DNA of 12,977 bases from RGIG5612 sp045604025. Lineage in GTDB: Bacteria > Bacillota > Clostridia > Lachnospirales > Lachnospiraceae. A program made the translations under genes and the position numbers. Location of the stretch: NCBI GenBank assembly GCA_045604025.1, contig JAZUNG010000052.1:1-12977 (forward strand), given 5' to 3'. Below, in pieces: positions 1-5,909 of this stretch; the stretch's first letter is position 1; every line of letters starts with the position of its first letter. Under the pieces are notes generated by a model that had not been told where the DNA came from, made no database searches, and saw only the letters and a program-made list of their open reading frames with translations.

Positions 1-851
1 CAGAGATCTGCGTGGGAGAGCTCATTGATACCGTGGAATACGATTATCCGGACTTTCATCTGTCGATGGACTGCTTCTGGTGCAGCCTGACCGGTGGGCA
101 CCTGACATTGAAGGAAGCGCTGGCAGCCAGATGGCTGACCGCGGATACGATAGGCAGCGTGAAATGGCTCCCTGCAGACGATGAGCTAGTGGAGCGGATC
201 AGAGGGGAACTCTCAGGCTCGATCATCAGCGATGCTATCAGCTATGTTGAAAAACTCTTCTCGGACAATTCCGGAGGCCACGATGTAGACCACACATTGC
301 GCGTCTACAGAATGGCTATGAAGATCGCGGCGCAGGAGCAGTCACGCAGGACCAATCCCAAGGATATGCAGGCAGCAGACCGGACGCAGGAAGAACAGAC
401 GCACGGTGTCGCTTCCATCGATATGCAGATCGTTGCCCTGGCTGCGCTCCTGCATGACGCGGATGATCACAAGCTATTCAATACCAAAGATAATGAGAAC
501 GCACGCAGTTTCCTGGAAGAACACTATGTACCGGAAGAAACGATCGACTACATCTGCCGTGTGATCAATTCCGTGTCATTCAGTCAGAATCGCGGACACC
601 GCCCCGACACTCCCGAAGGGTGCATCGTGCAGGACGCTGACCGTTTGGATGCGATAGGCGCTATCGGGATCGCACGCACATTTGCATATGGTGGAGAGCA
701 CGGCAGGCCCCTGGATGACTCAATAGAGCATTTTTACAACAAACTTTTCCTCATAAAGGATGAGCTGAACACTGATGCTGCGCGGGAAATAGCTGAGGTG
801 CGCCACCGCTTTATGGAGGAGTTTATAGAAGAGTACAGCAAAGAGCAATAA
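1..851 (+). CDS. NUDIX (MutT-like) hydrolase fused to HD-domain phosphohydrolase, 5'-truncated by window edge
   Basis: The frame is open to the left edge (first full codon at 3), so the true start lies upstream and the GTG at 12 is probably internal. The first ~65 visible residues match the C-terminal half of a MutT-type (d)NTP pyrophosphohydrolase: TVEYDYPDFHL, a hydrophobic/Cys strand, a LTLKEALAARWL segment and KWLPADDELVE. The NUDIX box itself should lie just upstream. After ~20 linker residues comes an HD hydrolase domain with GGHDVDHTLRVYRMA, ALLHDADDHKLF and VQDADRLDAIGAIGIART, as in YedJ/COG1418-like proteins that hydrolyse nucleotide phosphates using metal held by His and Asp. A polar ~25-residue insert (around QSRRTNPKDMQAADRTQEEQ) sits between the first HD helices. 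The stop TAA overlaps the ribosome binding site of the nitroreductase, so this is the first visible gene of a three-gene operon. The HD call is firm; the NUDIX call rests on the C-terminal half only. The substrate is unknown. Confidence 0.8.
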   Translation, partial: EICVGELIDTVEYDYPDFHLSMDCFWCSLTGGHLTLKEALAARWLTADTIGSVKWLPADDELVERIRGELSGSIISDAISYVEKLFSDNSGGHDVDHTLRVYRMAMKIAAQEQSRRTNPKDMQAADRTQEEQTHGVASIDMQIVALAALLHDADDHKLFNTKDNENARSFLEEHYVPEETIDYICRVINSVSFSQNRGHRPDTPEGCIVQDADRLDAIGAIGIARTFAYGGEHGRPLDDSIEHFYNKLFLIKDELNTDAAREIAEVRHRFMEEFIEEYSKEQ

Positions 852-855
852 GGAG
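850..855 (+). promoter_or_regulatory. Ribosome binding site of the nitroreductase gene
   Basis: AAGGAG at 850-855 lies 7 bases before the ATG at 863 and overlaps the TAA stop (849-851) of the upstream NUDIX-HD gene. This fixes the nitroreductase start and suggests translational coupling. Confidence 0.75.
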
Positions 856-862
856 ATTTACA

Positions 863-1807
863 ATGAACGCTGATACTGTAAATGAGAACCAGGTTGGATT
901 GACAGGCGCTGAAGGTGCGCCGAAGATGCCCAGCATGGAGGAGCTTCAGGCCATGCAGGAAGAAGCCATGAAGGCTGGAAGAAAGCATATGCTGAAGATG
1001 GTCACGGAAAGGCGCAGCGTCAGGACATTTGACGGGAAGAAGCTGCCTGAAGAGGTGGTCACTCAGATCAAAGACTACACTGAAATACTTGCAGCGACCA
1101 ATCCGTTCAAGATCCCGGTGAGATTCGTTTTCCTGGATGCGGATGAGCTGGGGCTGTCCAGCCCTGTCATCAAGGGCGAGCACCTGTATGTCGCAGGTAT
1201 CGTTGAGGATGTGGAGCACAGTGAGGAAGCATATGGCTACGCCTTCGAAGGACTGGTACTGTATGCGTGGGCGCTGGGTGTCGGAACGACCTGGATAGGC
1301 GGCACCATGAAGAGAGAAGTATTCGAGAAGGCAGCAGGAGTGCAGCCCGGTGAGCGCATGTACTGCATCAGCCCGCTGGGAGTCGCAGCGCAGAAGATGG
1401 GCATTCGTGAGGTGGCCATGAGGAAAGGTGTCCGCGCTGACGAGAGGAAGAGCGCTGGCGAGCTGTTCTTCAACGGAGACTTCACAAAACCGCTCGATAT
1501 GGCAGCGCTGGCAGCAGAGCCAGGCGGAGACGTGGCTGCAGATGCCCTCGAGGCGGTCAGACTGGCTCCTTCTGCCGTAAACAAGCAGCCGTGGCGCATA
1601 GTCAGGACCGGCAATACATGGCATTTCTATGAAAAGCACGGAAGGGGTCAGGGAAATGCTCCCTGGGACATCCAGAGGGTTGACATCGGTATCGCCCTGT
1701 GTCATTTCGTAATGATGACCGGCGGCAGGGTCGTTACAGAAGATCCCGGTATCGCCACTTTTGACGACACCGACTACATCTGCTCAGTAGTTCTGCAACA
1801 AATATAG
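863..1807 (+). CDS. Nitroreductase family protein (TM1586-type, FMN-dependent)
   Basis: This 314-residue protein resembles the duplicated 'TM nitroreductase' group rather than the short NfsB type. Near residues 49-60 is the family's opening ERRSVRTFDGKK motif, where the basic residues normally contact FMN phosphate. The middle holds YGYAFEGLVLYAWALGVGTTWIGG, the hydrophobic core and glycine turn of the fold (residues 128-151). The second half repeats a LAPSAVNKQPWRIV motif (from residue 234), the conserved 'PS..N.QPW' flavin-site segment. The first ~45 residues are polar, Met/Glu-rich and probably helical. Family members reduce nitro compounds, quinones or flavins with NAD(P)H in the cytoplasm; the natural substrate cannot be read from sequence. 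The gene sits 11 bases after the NUDIX-HD gene and 10 bases before a TetR-family gene, so it is the likely enzymatic target of that regulator. Confidence 0.85.
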   Translation: MNADTVNENQVGLTGAEGAPKMPSMEELQAMQEEAMKAGRKHMLKMVTERRSVRTFDGKKLPEEVVTQIKDYTEILAATNPFKIPVRFVFLDADELGLSSPVIKGEHLYVAGIVEDVEHSEEAYGYAFEGLVLYAWALGVGTTWIGGTMKREVFEKAAGVQPGERMYCISPLGVAAQKMGIREVAMRKGVRADERKSAGELFFNGDFTKPLDMAALAAEPGGDVAADALEAVRLAPSAVNKQPWRIVRTGNTWHFYEKHGRGQGNAPWDIQRVDIGIALCHFVMMTGGRVVTEDPGIATFDDTDYICSVVLQQI

Positions 1808-1817
1808 GAGAAGCAAT

Positions 1818-2369
1818 ATGCACGTTATGACCACAAAAGAGATCCTTGCGGAATCGTTCAGGGAGCTGGCAGAGAAAAAGAACGTTGACAAGATCACCAT
1901 CAGGGAGATCACATCGAACTGCGGTATGGTGCCGGCAACATTCTACAGGCACTTCCAGAATAAATATGACATGATCGTCTCGAATTATTCTGCGCAGATG
2001 CATCAGATCATGGAACAGGCGATCGGTGAGAAGCAGTCATGGAATGAACTGCAGATGTCGTTCATCAGGTTTTACGCGGATAATAAGTCGCTGTTTATTA
2101 ATATCCTCAGGAATATCAGCGGTTATGACCTGTTCAATCATGACATGTTGAATGTTTCTGTCCAGATGATCCACTATTATCTGCGCGAGGTAGAAGGGAT
2201 CGACAGCGTGGATCCTGATCTGGATATGTATATACATATTCACAGCAACTGCTCTGCCATGATCATCTGTGAATGGCTGCTGGGCGTTATAAATGTGGAG
2301 CCGGAGAAACTGGTGGAAATCCTGAACAATTCGATGAACAGGCCTCTGGCGGATCTGATATTTAAATAA
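1818..2369 (+). CDS. TetR/AcrR family transcriptional regulator
   Basis: The protein has 183 residues, usual for TetR regulators. An N-terminal helix-turn-helix covers about residues 27-46: ITIREITSNCGMVPATFYRHF, followed by NKYDMI. These are the typical 'T...IA...G.s.gtfY.hF..K..l' positions, with Cys-Gly in the turn. The rest is an all-helical ligand/dimer domain with no sequence-level hint of the ligand; it looks like the TetR C-terminal type common in Clostridia and Lactobacillales. AGGAG at 1806-1810 overlaps the upstream stop and gives 7-base spacing to the ATG at 1818; a second in-frame ATG at 1827 is less well placed. As last gene of the operon it probably autoregulates and controls the nitroreductase. 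The operon promoter and operator are outside the window. Confidence 0.88.
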   Translation: MHVMTTKEILAESFRELAEKKNVDKITIREITSNCGMVPATFYRHFQNKYDMIVSNYSAQMHQIMEQAIGEKQSWNELQMSFIRFYADNKSLFINILRNISGYDLFNHDMLNVSVQMIHYYLREVEGIDSVDPDLDMYIHIHSNCSAMIICEWLLGVINVEPEKLVEILNNSMNRPLADLIFK

Positions 2370-2379
2370 GAACCGCCGA

Positions 2380-2409
2380 AATGAGAGAATTTGATCAAAA
2401 TCTCTCATT
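2380..2409. repeat. Near-perfect 30-bp palindrome downstream of the TetR gene
   Basis: Arms AATGAGAGA (2380-2388) and TCTCTCATT (2401-2409) are perfect complements. The 12 bases between them contain a second palindrome, TTTGATCAAA, separated from the outer arms only by an A/A mismatch. The whole element is therefore almost one continuous dyad. No run of T follows on either strand, so it is a poor intrinsic terminator. It may be a 3'-end stabilising hairpin or a protein-binding dyad upstream of the radical SAM gene. Confidence 0.55.
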
Positions 2410-2441
2410 AGTTTACGCAATTGCAATATTATAAATTGAAT

Positions 2442-2497
2442 AAAACCTCCCGATGCATACAATGTATATATCCCGCAATGCATCAGGAGGTTTTTTT
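2442..2497 (+). terminator. Terminator-like hairpin that also masks the SD sequence of the radical SAM gene
   Basis: The left arm starts AAAACCTCC (2442-2450), then C, then GATGCAT (2452-2458). The right arm is ATGCATC (2478-2484), then A, then GGAGGTTTT (2486-2494). This gives 16 base pairs interrupted by one C/A mismatch, around a 19-base loop. The right arm runs into seven T (2491-2497), the form of a rho-independent terminator. The AGGAGG at 2485-2490 is at the same time the SD of the GTG start at 2499, and CCTCC in the left arm pairs with it. The element may end the upstream operon, attenuate the radical SAM gene, or control its translation. Confidence 0.65.
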
Positions 2498-2498
2498 A

Positions 2499-3602
2499 GT
2501 GAGCATTCAACAGGAAAATTTTGATCTGCAGAAGCATATCGCACAGGGTGTAGAGAAGATCGTAGCTGATGTTATTAAGGCAACTCTTAAGAATCCCAAG
2601 GAAAGCGCATATATTCTGAAGTTCGCCGCAGCCAGCAGAAGAGCAGCAAAGACCAGAGAGTTACTGGAAGAGAAAGGTGAGCATGCACCGGGATTCCTGA
2701 TCGCGAGCGTGACCAGCCGCTGCAATCTGCACTGCGCAGGCTGCTATTCCAGATGTATCAATACAACTACAGATGAAACGCCGGTTGGCCAGCTGTCCGG
2801 TGAAGAATGGAAGAAAGTCTTCGAAGAGGCCAGAGATCTGGGAATCAGCTTTATCCTGGTGGCAGGCGGCGAGCCTCTCCTCAGACGTGACATTATCACA
2901 GCTGCCGGATCGATCCCTGAGATCATGTTCCCGATATTTACCAACGGAACCGTGATCGGCGAGACCTATCTGGATATGTTTGACAGGTGCAGGAACCTGG
3001 TTCCCGTGCTCAGCATCGAGGGCAACAAGGAGACTACCGATGCCAGACGAGGCAAGGGAATCTACAGCATCCTCATGAAGAACATGGATGAGTTCCAGAA
3101 GAGAAATCTGATCTACGGAGCATCCATTACCGTAACTTGCGAGAACATGAAAGAGGTCATGAGCCCCGAATTCATCAGCACACTGACTGACAAGGGCTGC
3201 AAGATGGTGCTCTTTATCGAGTTTGTACCGGTTACCGATGAAGCCAGACATCTGGCTCCCGGTGATCCCGAGAGAGAATACATGGCTGAAGCCATCATGA
3301 AGCTCAGGACAGAATATCCGGATCTGCTCCTCCTGTCATTCCCCGGCGACGAGCTCGCTATGGGCGGATGCATGGCAGCAGGACGTGAGTTCTTCCATAT
3401 CAATTCAAACGGCGGAGCCGAGCCCTGCCCGTTCTCACCGTTCTCGGATATAAATGTGAAGAACATGACGCTACGCGAGGCGCTGAATTCACCGCTGTTC
3501 GTTGCTCTCAGAGAGAGCGGCATGCTCCAGGAGCATCACGATGGCGGATGCGTACTCTACGAGAAACGCGACCAGGTCGCAGCACTGCTTCAGGGGAACT
3601 GA
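2499..3602 (+). CDS. Radical SAM protein with SPASM-like C-terminal cysteines
   Basis: GTG at 2499 is chosen as start because AGGAGG (2485-2490) lies 8 bases upstream; the in-frame ATGs at 2421 and 2478 have no SD and lie in or before the hairpin. This gives 367 residues. After a ~65-residue helical N-terminus comes TSRCNLHCAGC, the CxxxCxxC motif (Cys75, 79, 82) that binds the [4Fe-4S] cluster cleaving S-adenosylmethionine. Cys86 follows closely. VAGGEPLL is the SAM-contacting 'GGEP' motif, and FTNGT and VLSIEG are the usual later strands of the partial TIM barrel. The C-terminal part has Cys291 (GGCMAAG), Cys310 (EPCPFSPF) and Cys351 (GGCVLYE), a pattern like a reduced SPASM/twitch auxiliary-cluster region. 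Such enzymes modify peptides, cofactors or small molecules. No precursor peptide or partner enzyme is seen nearby, so the substrate is unknown. Confidence 0.87.
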   Translation: MSIQQENFDLQKHIAQGVEKIVADVIKATLKNPKESAYILKFAAASRRAAKTRELLEEKGEHAPGFLIASVTSRCNLHCAGCYSRCINTTTDETPVGQLSGEEWKKVFEEARDLGISFILVAGGEPLLRRDIITAAGSIPEIMFPIFTNGTVIGETYLDMFDRCRNLVPVLSIEGNKETTDARRGKGIYSILMKNMDEFQKRNLIYGASITVTCENMKEVMSPEFISTLTDKGCKMVLFIEFVPVTDEARHLAPGDPEREYMAEAIMKLRTEYPDLLLLSFPGDELAMGGCMAAGREFFHINSNGGAEPCPFSPFSDINVKNMTLREALNSPLFVALRESGMLQEHHDGGCVLYEKRDQVAALLQGN

Positions 3603-3625
3603 TCCCCACACAACTTGCTTTCTCC

Positions 3626-3656
3626 GGGGAATTGATCATCCCCTCAACAATTCCCC
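3626..3656. repeat. Inverted repeat/hairpin after the radical SAM gene
   Basis: GGGGAATTG (3626-3634) pairs with CAATTCCCC (3648-3656) over a 13-base loop. A shorter alternative pairs GGGGA with TCCCC at 3639-3643. There is no T tract, so it is probably an accessory hairpin just before the stronger terminator at 3664-3691. Confidence 0.45.
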
Positions 3657-3663
3657 AATCTTT

Positions 3664-3691
3664 GAAAGCCTGCCTTCCCCGGCAGGCTTTC
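3664..3691 (+). terminator. Rho-independent-type terminator of the radical SAM gene
   Basis: GAAAGCCTGCC (3664-3674) and GGCAGGCTTTC (3681-3691) form a perfect 11-bp GC-rich stem with a six-base loop. The A/T pairs at the stem base supply the TTT of a terminator tail, but the U tract after the stem is weak (CGCTCAT). The hairpin lies 61 bases after the stop and before a separate promoter at 3781, which fits a transcript end. Confidence 0.7.
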
Positions 3692-3780
3692 GCTCATGTA
3701 TAAAACAAATACCGGACATTTTCAATCCTGCCTTTTCCTTTTTGAAAAACAGAACACCGAGTCCTGCACAAGAAAACATT

Positions 3781-3809
3781 TTGCCCTTGTACATAAAATA
3801 TTATATAAT
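3781..3809 (+). promoter_or_regulatory. Sigma-70-type promoter for the YopX-like/kinase operon
   Basis: TTGCCC (3781-3786) and a perfect TATAAT (3804-3809) are separated by exactly 17 bases in an AT-rich tract. Transcription would start near 3816, leaving a ~27-base leader with GGAGG at 3830-3834 before the ATG at 3843. Confidence 0.75.
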
Positions 3810-3842
3810 TAATACAAATACTTTTGGATGGAGGTATGCGAT

Positions 3843-4319
3843 ATGTATAAGAGAAATTACAATTTCCTGAATTTCAAGGGAAAATCTGCAGACACCAACG
3901 AGTGGGTGTATGGTACTCCTGTGAAAAACGAAGCCGGTGATATCGTCATGATCGACAGTGCGCTGAATCAGACTGTGATCAGAAGAGAGACCCTCTGCCA
4001 GAAGACCAATTCTATTGATGCCAAAGAGGCACCCATCTACGAGGGAGATGTCGTTGCAACTGTACCTACCAGATTCCGCAAAGACCAGATCGTGGGTGTA
4101 GTCCGCTTCAGCGAGGAGCCGGGATATCTGGATTCTTCCGTAAATGTATGGAAGATCCACTGGGCGGAGTATACCAGAGACACAGCCAGGATCGAGGTCA
4201 TCGGAAATGTTTACGACAGGAAGTTCCACGACGAGAACTATCTGAAAGAGAACTGGCCGGACGATTGGAAGAAGATACAGTCATTCGTTGACAGAGAGGC
4301 TGCAGAAGAAGATTCATGA
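3843..4319 (+). CDS. YopX-like protein (phage-type domain), stand-alone
   Basis: ATG at 3843 is chosen because GGAGG (3830-3834) lies 8 bases upstream; the in-frame ATG at 3828 overlaps that GGAGG. The product has 158 residues. It shows the YopX-family landmarks in order: an N-terminal NFKGK...EWVYGTP segment, a central APIYEGDVVAT (the 'IYEGDiv' signature), a VGVVRFSEEPGYL strand, and a late IEVIGNVYDRKFH ('EVIGNiyenp' signature). The C-terminus is longer and more acidic than in many phage copies. YopX proteins are common in prophages of Firmicutes, and their molecular role is not established. No other phage gene is present, so this looks domesticated or a stray copy. Its TGA stop overlaps the ATG of the kinase fusion, so the two are translationally coupled behind one promoter. 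The family call is good; the function is unknown. Confidence 0.75.
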   Translation: MYKRNYNFLNFKGKSADTNEWVYGTPVKNEAGDIVMIDSALNQTVIRRETLCQKTNSIDAKEAPIYEGDVVATVPTRFRKDQIVGVVRFSEEPGYLDSSVNVWKIHWAEYTRDTARIEVIGNVYDRKFHDENYLKENWPDDWKKIQSFVDREAAEEDS

Positions 4320-5830
4320 TCCTGACAGTTTTCGGAGAGATCCTCTGGGACATTTTTGGAGATGAGAAAAAGATAGGCGGGGCACCCTTTAATTTTGCTG
4401 CGCATGCGGCAAGGGAGGGTGCCCGCGTTCGGTTTGTTTCTGCAGTGGGAAATGACAGTCTCGGTGACGAGGCTCTTGCGGAATGCCGTCAGATGGATAT
4501 CCCCACTGACTATATAGCCAGAGCAGCGCAGCAGACCGGCAGATGCAATGTCACGCTGAAGGACGGCATCCCGGATTATGACCTGTCAGGAGATATGGCA
4601 TACGATCATATCGTCCTGCCGGAAGGACTGTTTGCTCAGGAGCGTGCAGAAAAAATCTGCGCTGGGGCGGAAGACACTTCGACCACAGAGAACCAGACTG
4701 CACAGACAGTGAAACCAGAGCACGAGCCGACCGCTCTGTATTTTGGAACGCTCGCACAGCGAGGGGCAGAGTCCAGGGCAGCACTGAGACAGCTCCTGCA
4801 AGAAGGCTCGTTCGATGAAGTGTTCGTGGACATCAATATCCGCCAGCATTACTACAGTGCCAAGCTGCTGGATGAATCCATCGGAGCCGCTACTATCCTG
4901 AAGCTCTCCCGCGACGATGCAGAGGCGTTCAGTGTGATAGAGGAGCTGAAGGAAACCATGGATGAGGCAGCCATGGATAACGCTGACCCGGATGGACCTG
5001 AAGCGGAGGATGCGGATAATCTGCCTTTGATCATTGCTCTTATGGAGCGCTATCCGAACCTGCATACCATTGTCCTGACGCTGGATGCGGACGGGGCAGC
5101 GGTCTATGAAAGAAACGGACATATCACGCGCTCTAGAAAGCCTGACTGCGAGGTAGTATCGACCGTCGGTGCCGGGGACTCATTTGCAGCGTCATTTCTG
5201 GTTAATTATCTGAACGAACTGGAGATAGACGAGTGCCTGGAGAGAGCAACCTCCCTGGCTGAATTCGTATGCGGGCATACTGAGGCCGTGCCGCTGTATC
5301 CGATGGATGACGTACGCAGGTGGAGGGCCATCTACCGCCTGCTGAACATGGTAAATACCGAGGTCTACGACTGCGGCGAACTGTGCGGCTGTGCATGCTG
5401 TCTGCAGAGAGGTGAGGAAAACCTCGAAGAAAATGAAGAGATGGGCATCTTCCTCTTCCCGGGCGAGCATAGGATCCTGAGGGAGTCCGAACAGGAGGAG
5501 AAATGGCTGAGCTGGGAGGCTCTGGACAAAGACGAGGTGGAGTTCCCCTCATCATGGACAGGACCGGTATATTTCGTAAACTGCCAGGAGCCGCCCAGGT
5601 GCCCCAGAGCATACAGACCGCTTCAGTGCCGCACATTTCCGCTGAAGCCGGTCATCGACGAGAACGGAGTACTGGAAATGATCTGGGACGATGCTGAGCT
5701 TCCCTATACATGCCCGATCATCGAGAAGAACATGCCTATCCACGACTCGTTCTACAAGGCTACATATACTGTGTGGAAACATTTACTGGAAGATAAGCGC
5801 ATCATGGACCTGGTGCTGCTGTGGAGCTGA
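4316..5830 (+). CDS. PfkB-family sugar kinase (fructokinase-like) fused to a YkgJ-like cysteine-cluster domain
   Basis: The protein has 504 residues; ordinary PfkB kinases have about 300. The N-terminal ~330 residues form a ribokinase/PfkB fold: VFGEILWDIF, the sugar-site glycine motif IGGAPFNFAAHAA (about 20-32), VGNDSLGDEAL, VDINIRQHYY, and the anion-hole/catalytic motif STVGAGDSFAASFL with Asp288. FGEILWD and GGAPFN resemble fructokinases. Two acidic low-complexity inserts (about 112-138 and 209-236) are unusual. From about residue 335 a different domain begins: YRLLN, then DCGELCGCACC (Cys353, 357, 359, 361, 362), IFLFPGEH, and later Cys423, Cys429 and RPLQCRTFPL (Cys438), with Cys466 near the end. 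This is the pattern of YkgJ-type putative zinc/iron-binding proteins, which usually stand alone. The reading frame across the junction is uninterrupted. The start overlaps the YopX-like stop (ATGA). Sugar substrate and metal are inferred only. Confidence 0.83.
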   Translation: MILTVFGEILWDIFGDEKKIGGAPFNFAAHAAREGARVRFVSAVGNDSLGDEALAECRQMDIPTDYIARAAQQTGRCNVTLKDGIPDYDLSGDMAYDHIVLPEGLFAQERAEKICAGAEDTSTTENQTAQTVKPEHEPTALYFGTLAQRGAESRAALRQLLQEGSFDEVFVDINIRQHYYSAKLLDESIGAATILKLSRDDAEAFSVIEELKETMDEAAMDNADPDGPEAEDADNLPLIIALMERYPNLHTIVLTLDADGAAVYERNGHITRSRKPDCEVVSTVGAGDSFAASFLVNYLNELEIDECLERATSLAEFVCGHTEAVPLYPMDDVRRWRAIYRLLNMVNTEVYDCGELCGCACCLQRGEENLEENEEMGIFLFPGEHRILRESEQEEKWLSWEALDKDEVEFPSSWTGPVYFVNCQEPPRCPRAYRPLQCRTFPLKPVIDENGVLEMIWDDAELPYTCPIIEKNMPIHDSFYKATYTVWKHLLEDKRIMDLVLLWS

Positions 5831-5863
5831 CTGCCTGCTGCAACAGCGTTATCGATCCTTTGA

Positions 5864-5883
5864 GCTCAGACCACGATCTGAGC
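5864..5883. repeat. Short inverted repeat between kinase and MATE genes
   Basis: GCTCAGA (5864-5870) and TCTGAGC (5877-5883) form a 7-bp stem with a six-base loop. There is no T tract, so it is unlikely to be a terminator. It is the only structure seen in the 79-base gap, and read-through from the kinase gene is plausible. Confidence 0.35.
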
Positions 5884-5909
5884 AGCTGTATTCGAACATA
5901 TCATAGACA

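Noticed and set aside
734..1705. 323-residue minus-strand open frame
   Set aside because: It lies antisense to the nitroreductase gene, has no family motifs and no ribosome binding site; it is a shadow of codon bias.
2421..2498. Upstream ATG starts (2421, 2478) for the radical SAM gene
   Set aside because: No SD precedes either, and the extra residues would be encoded by the hairpin. AGGAGG is ideally placed for GTG 2499.
3828..3842. ATG 3828 as start of the YopX-like gene
   Set aside because: It overlaps GGAGG (3830-3834), which is correctly spaced for the in-frame ATG at 3843.
3843..4319. Prophage region around the YopX-like gene
   Set aside because: No integrase, capsid, terminase, portal or lysis gene and no attachment repeat is visible within the window.
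5315..5345. Possible sequencing or frameshift join between kinase and cysteine-cluster domains
   Set aside because: The frame is uninterrupted, both domains read in full, and the linker is ordinary coding sequence with no homopolymer run. The fusion is taken as real, subject to comparison with relatives.
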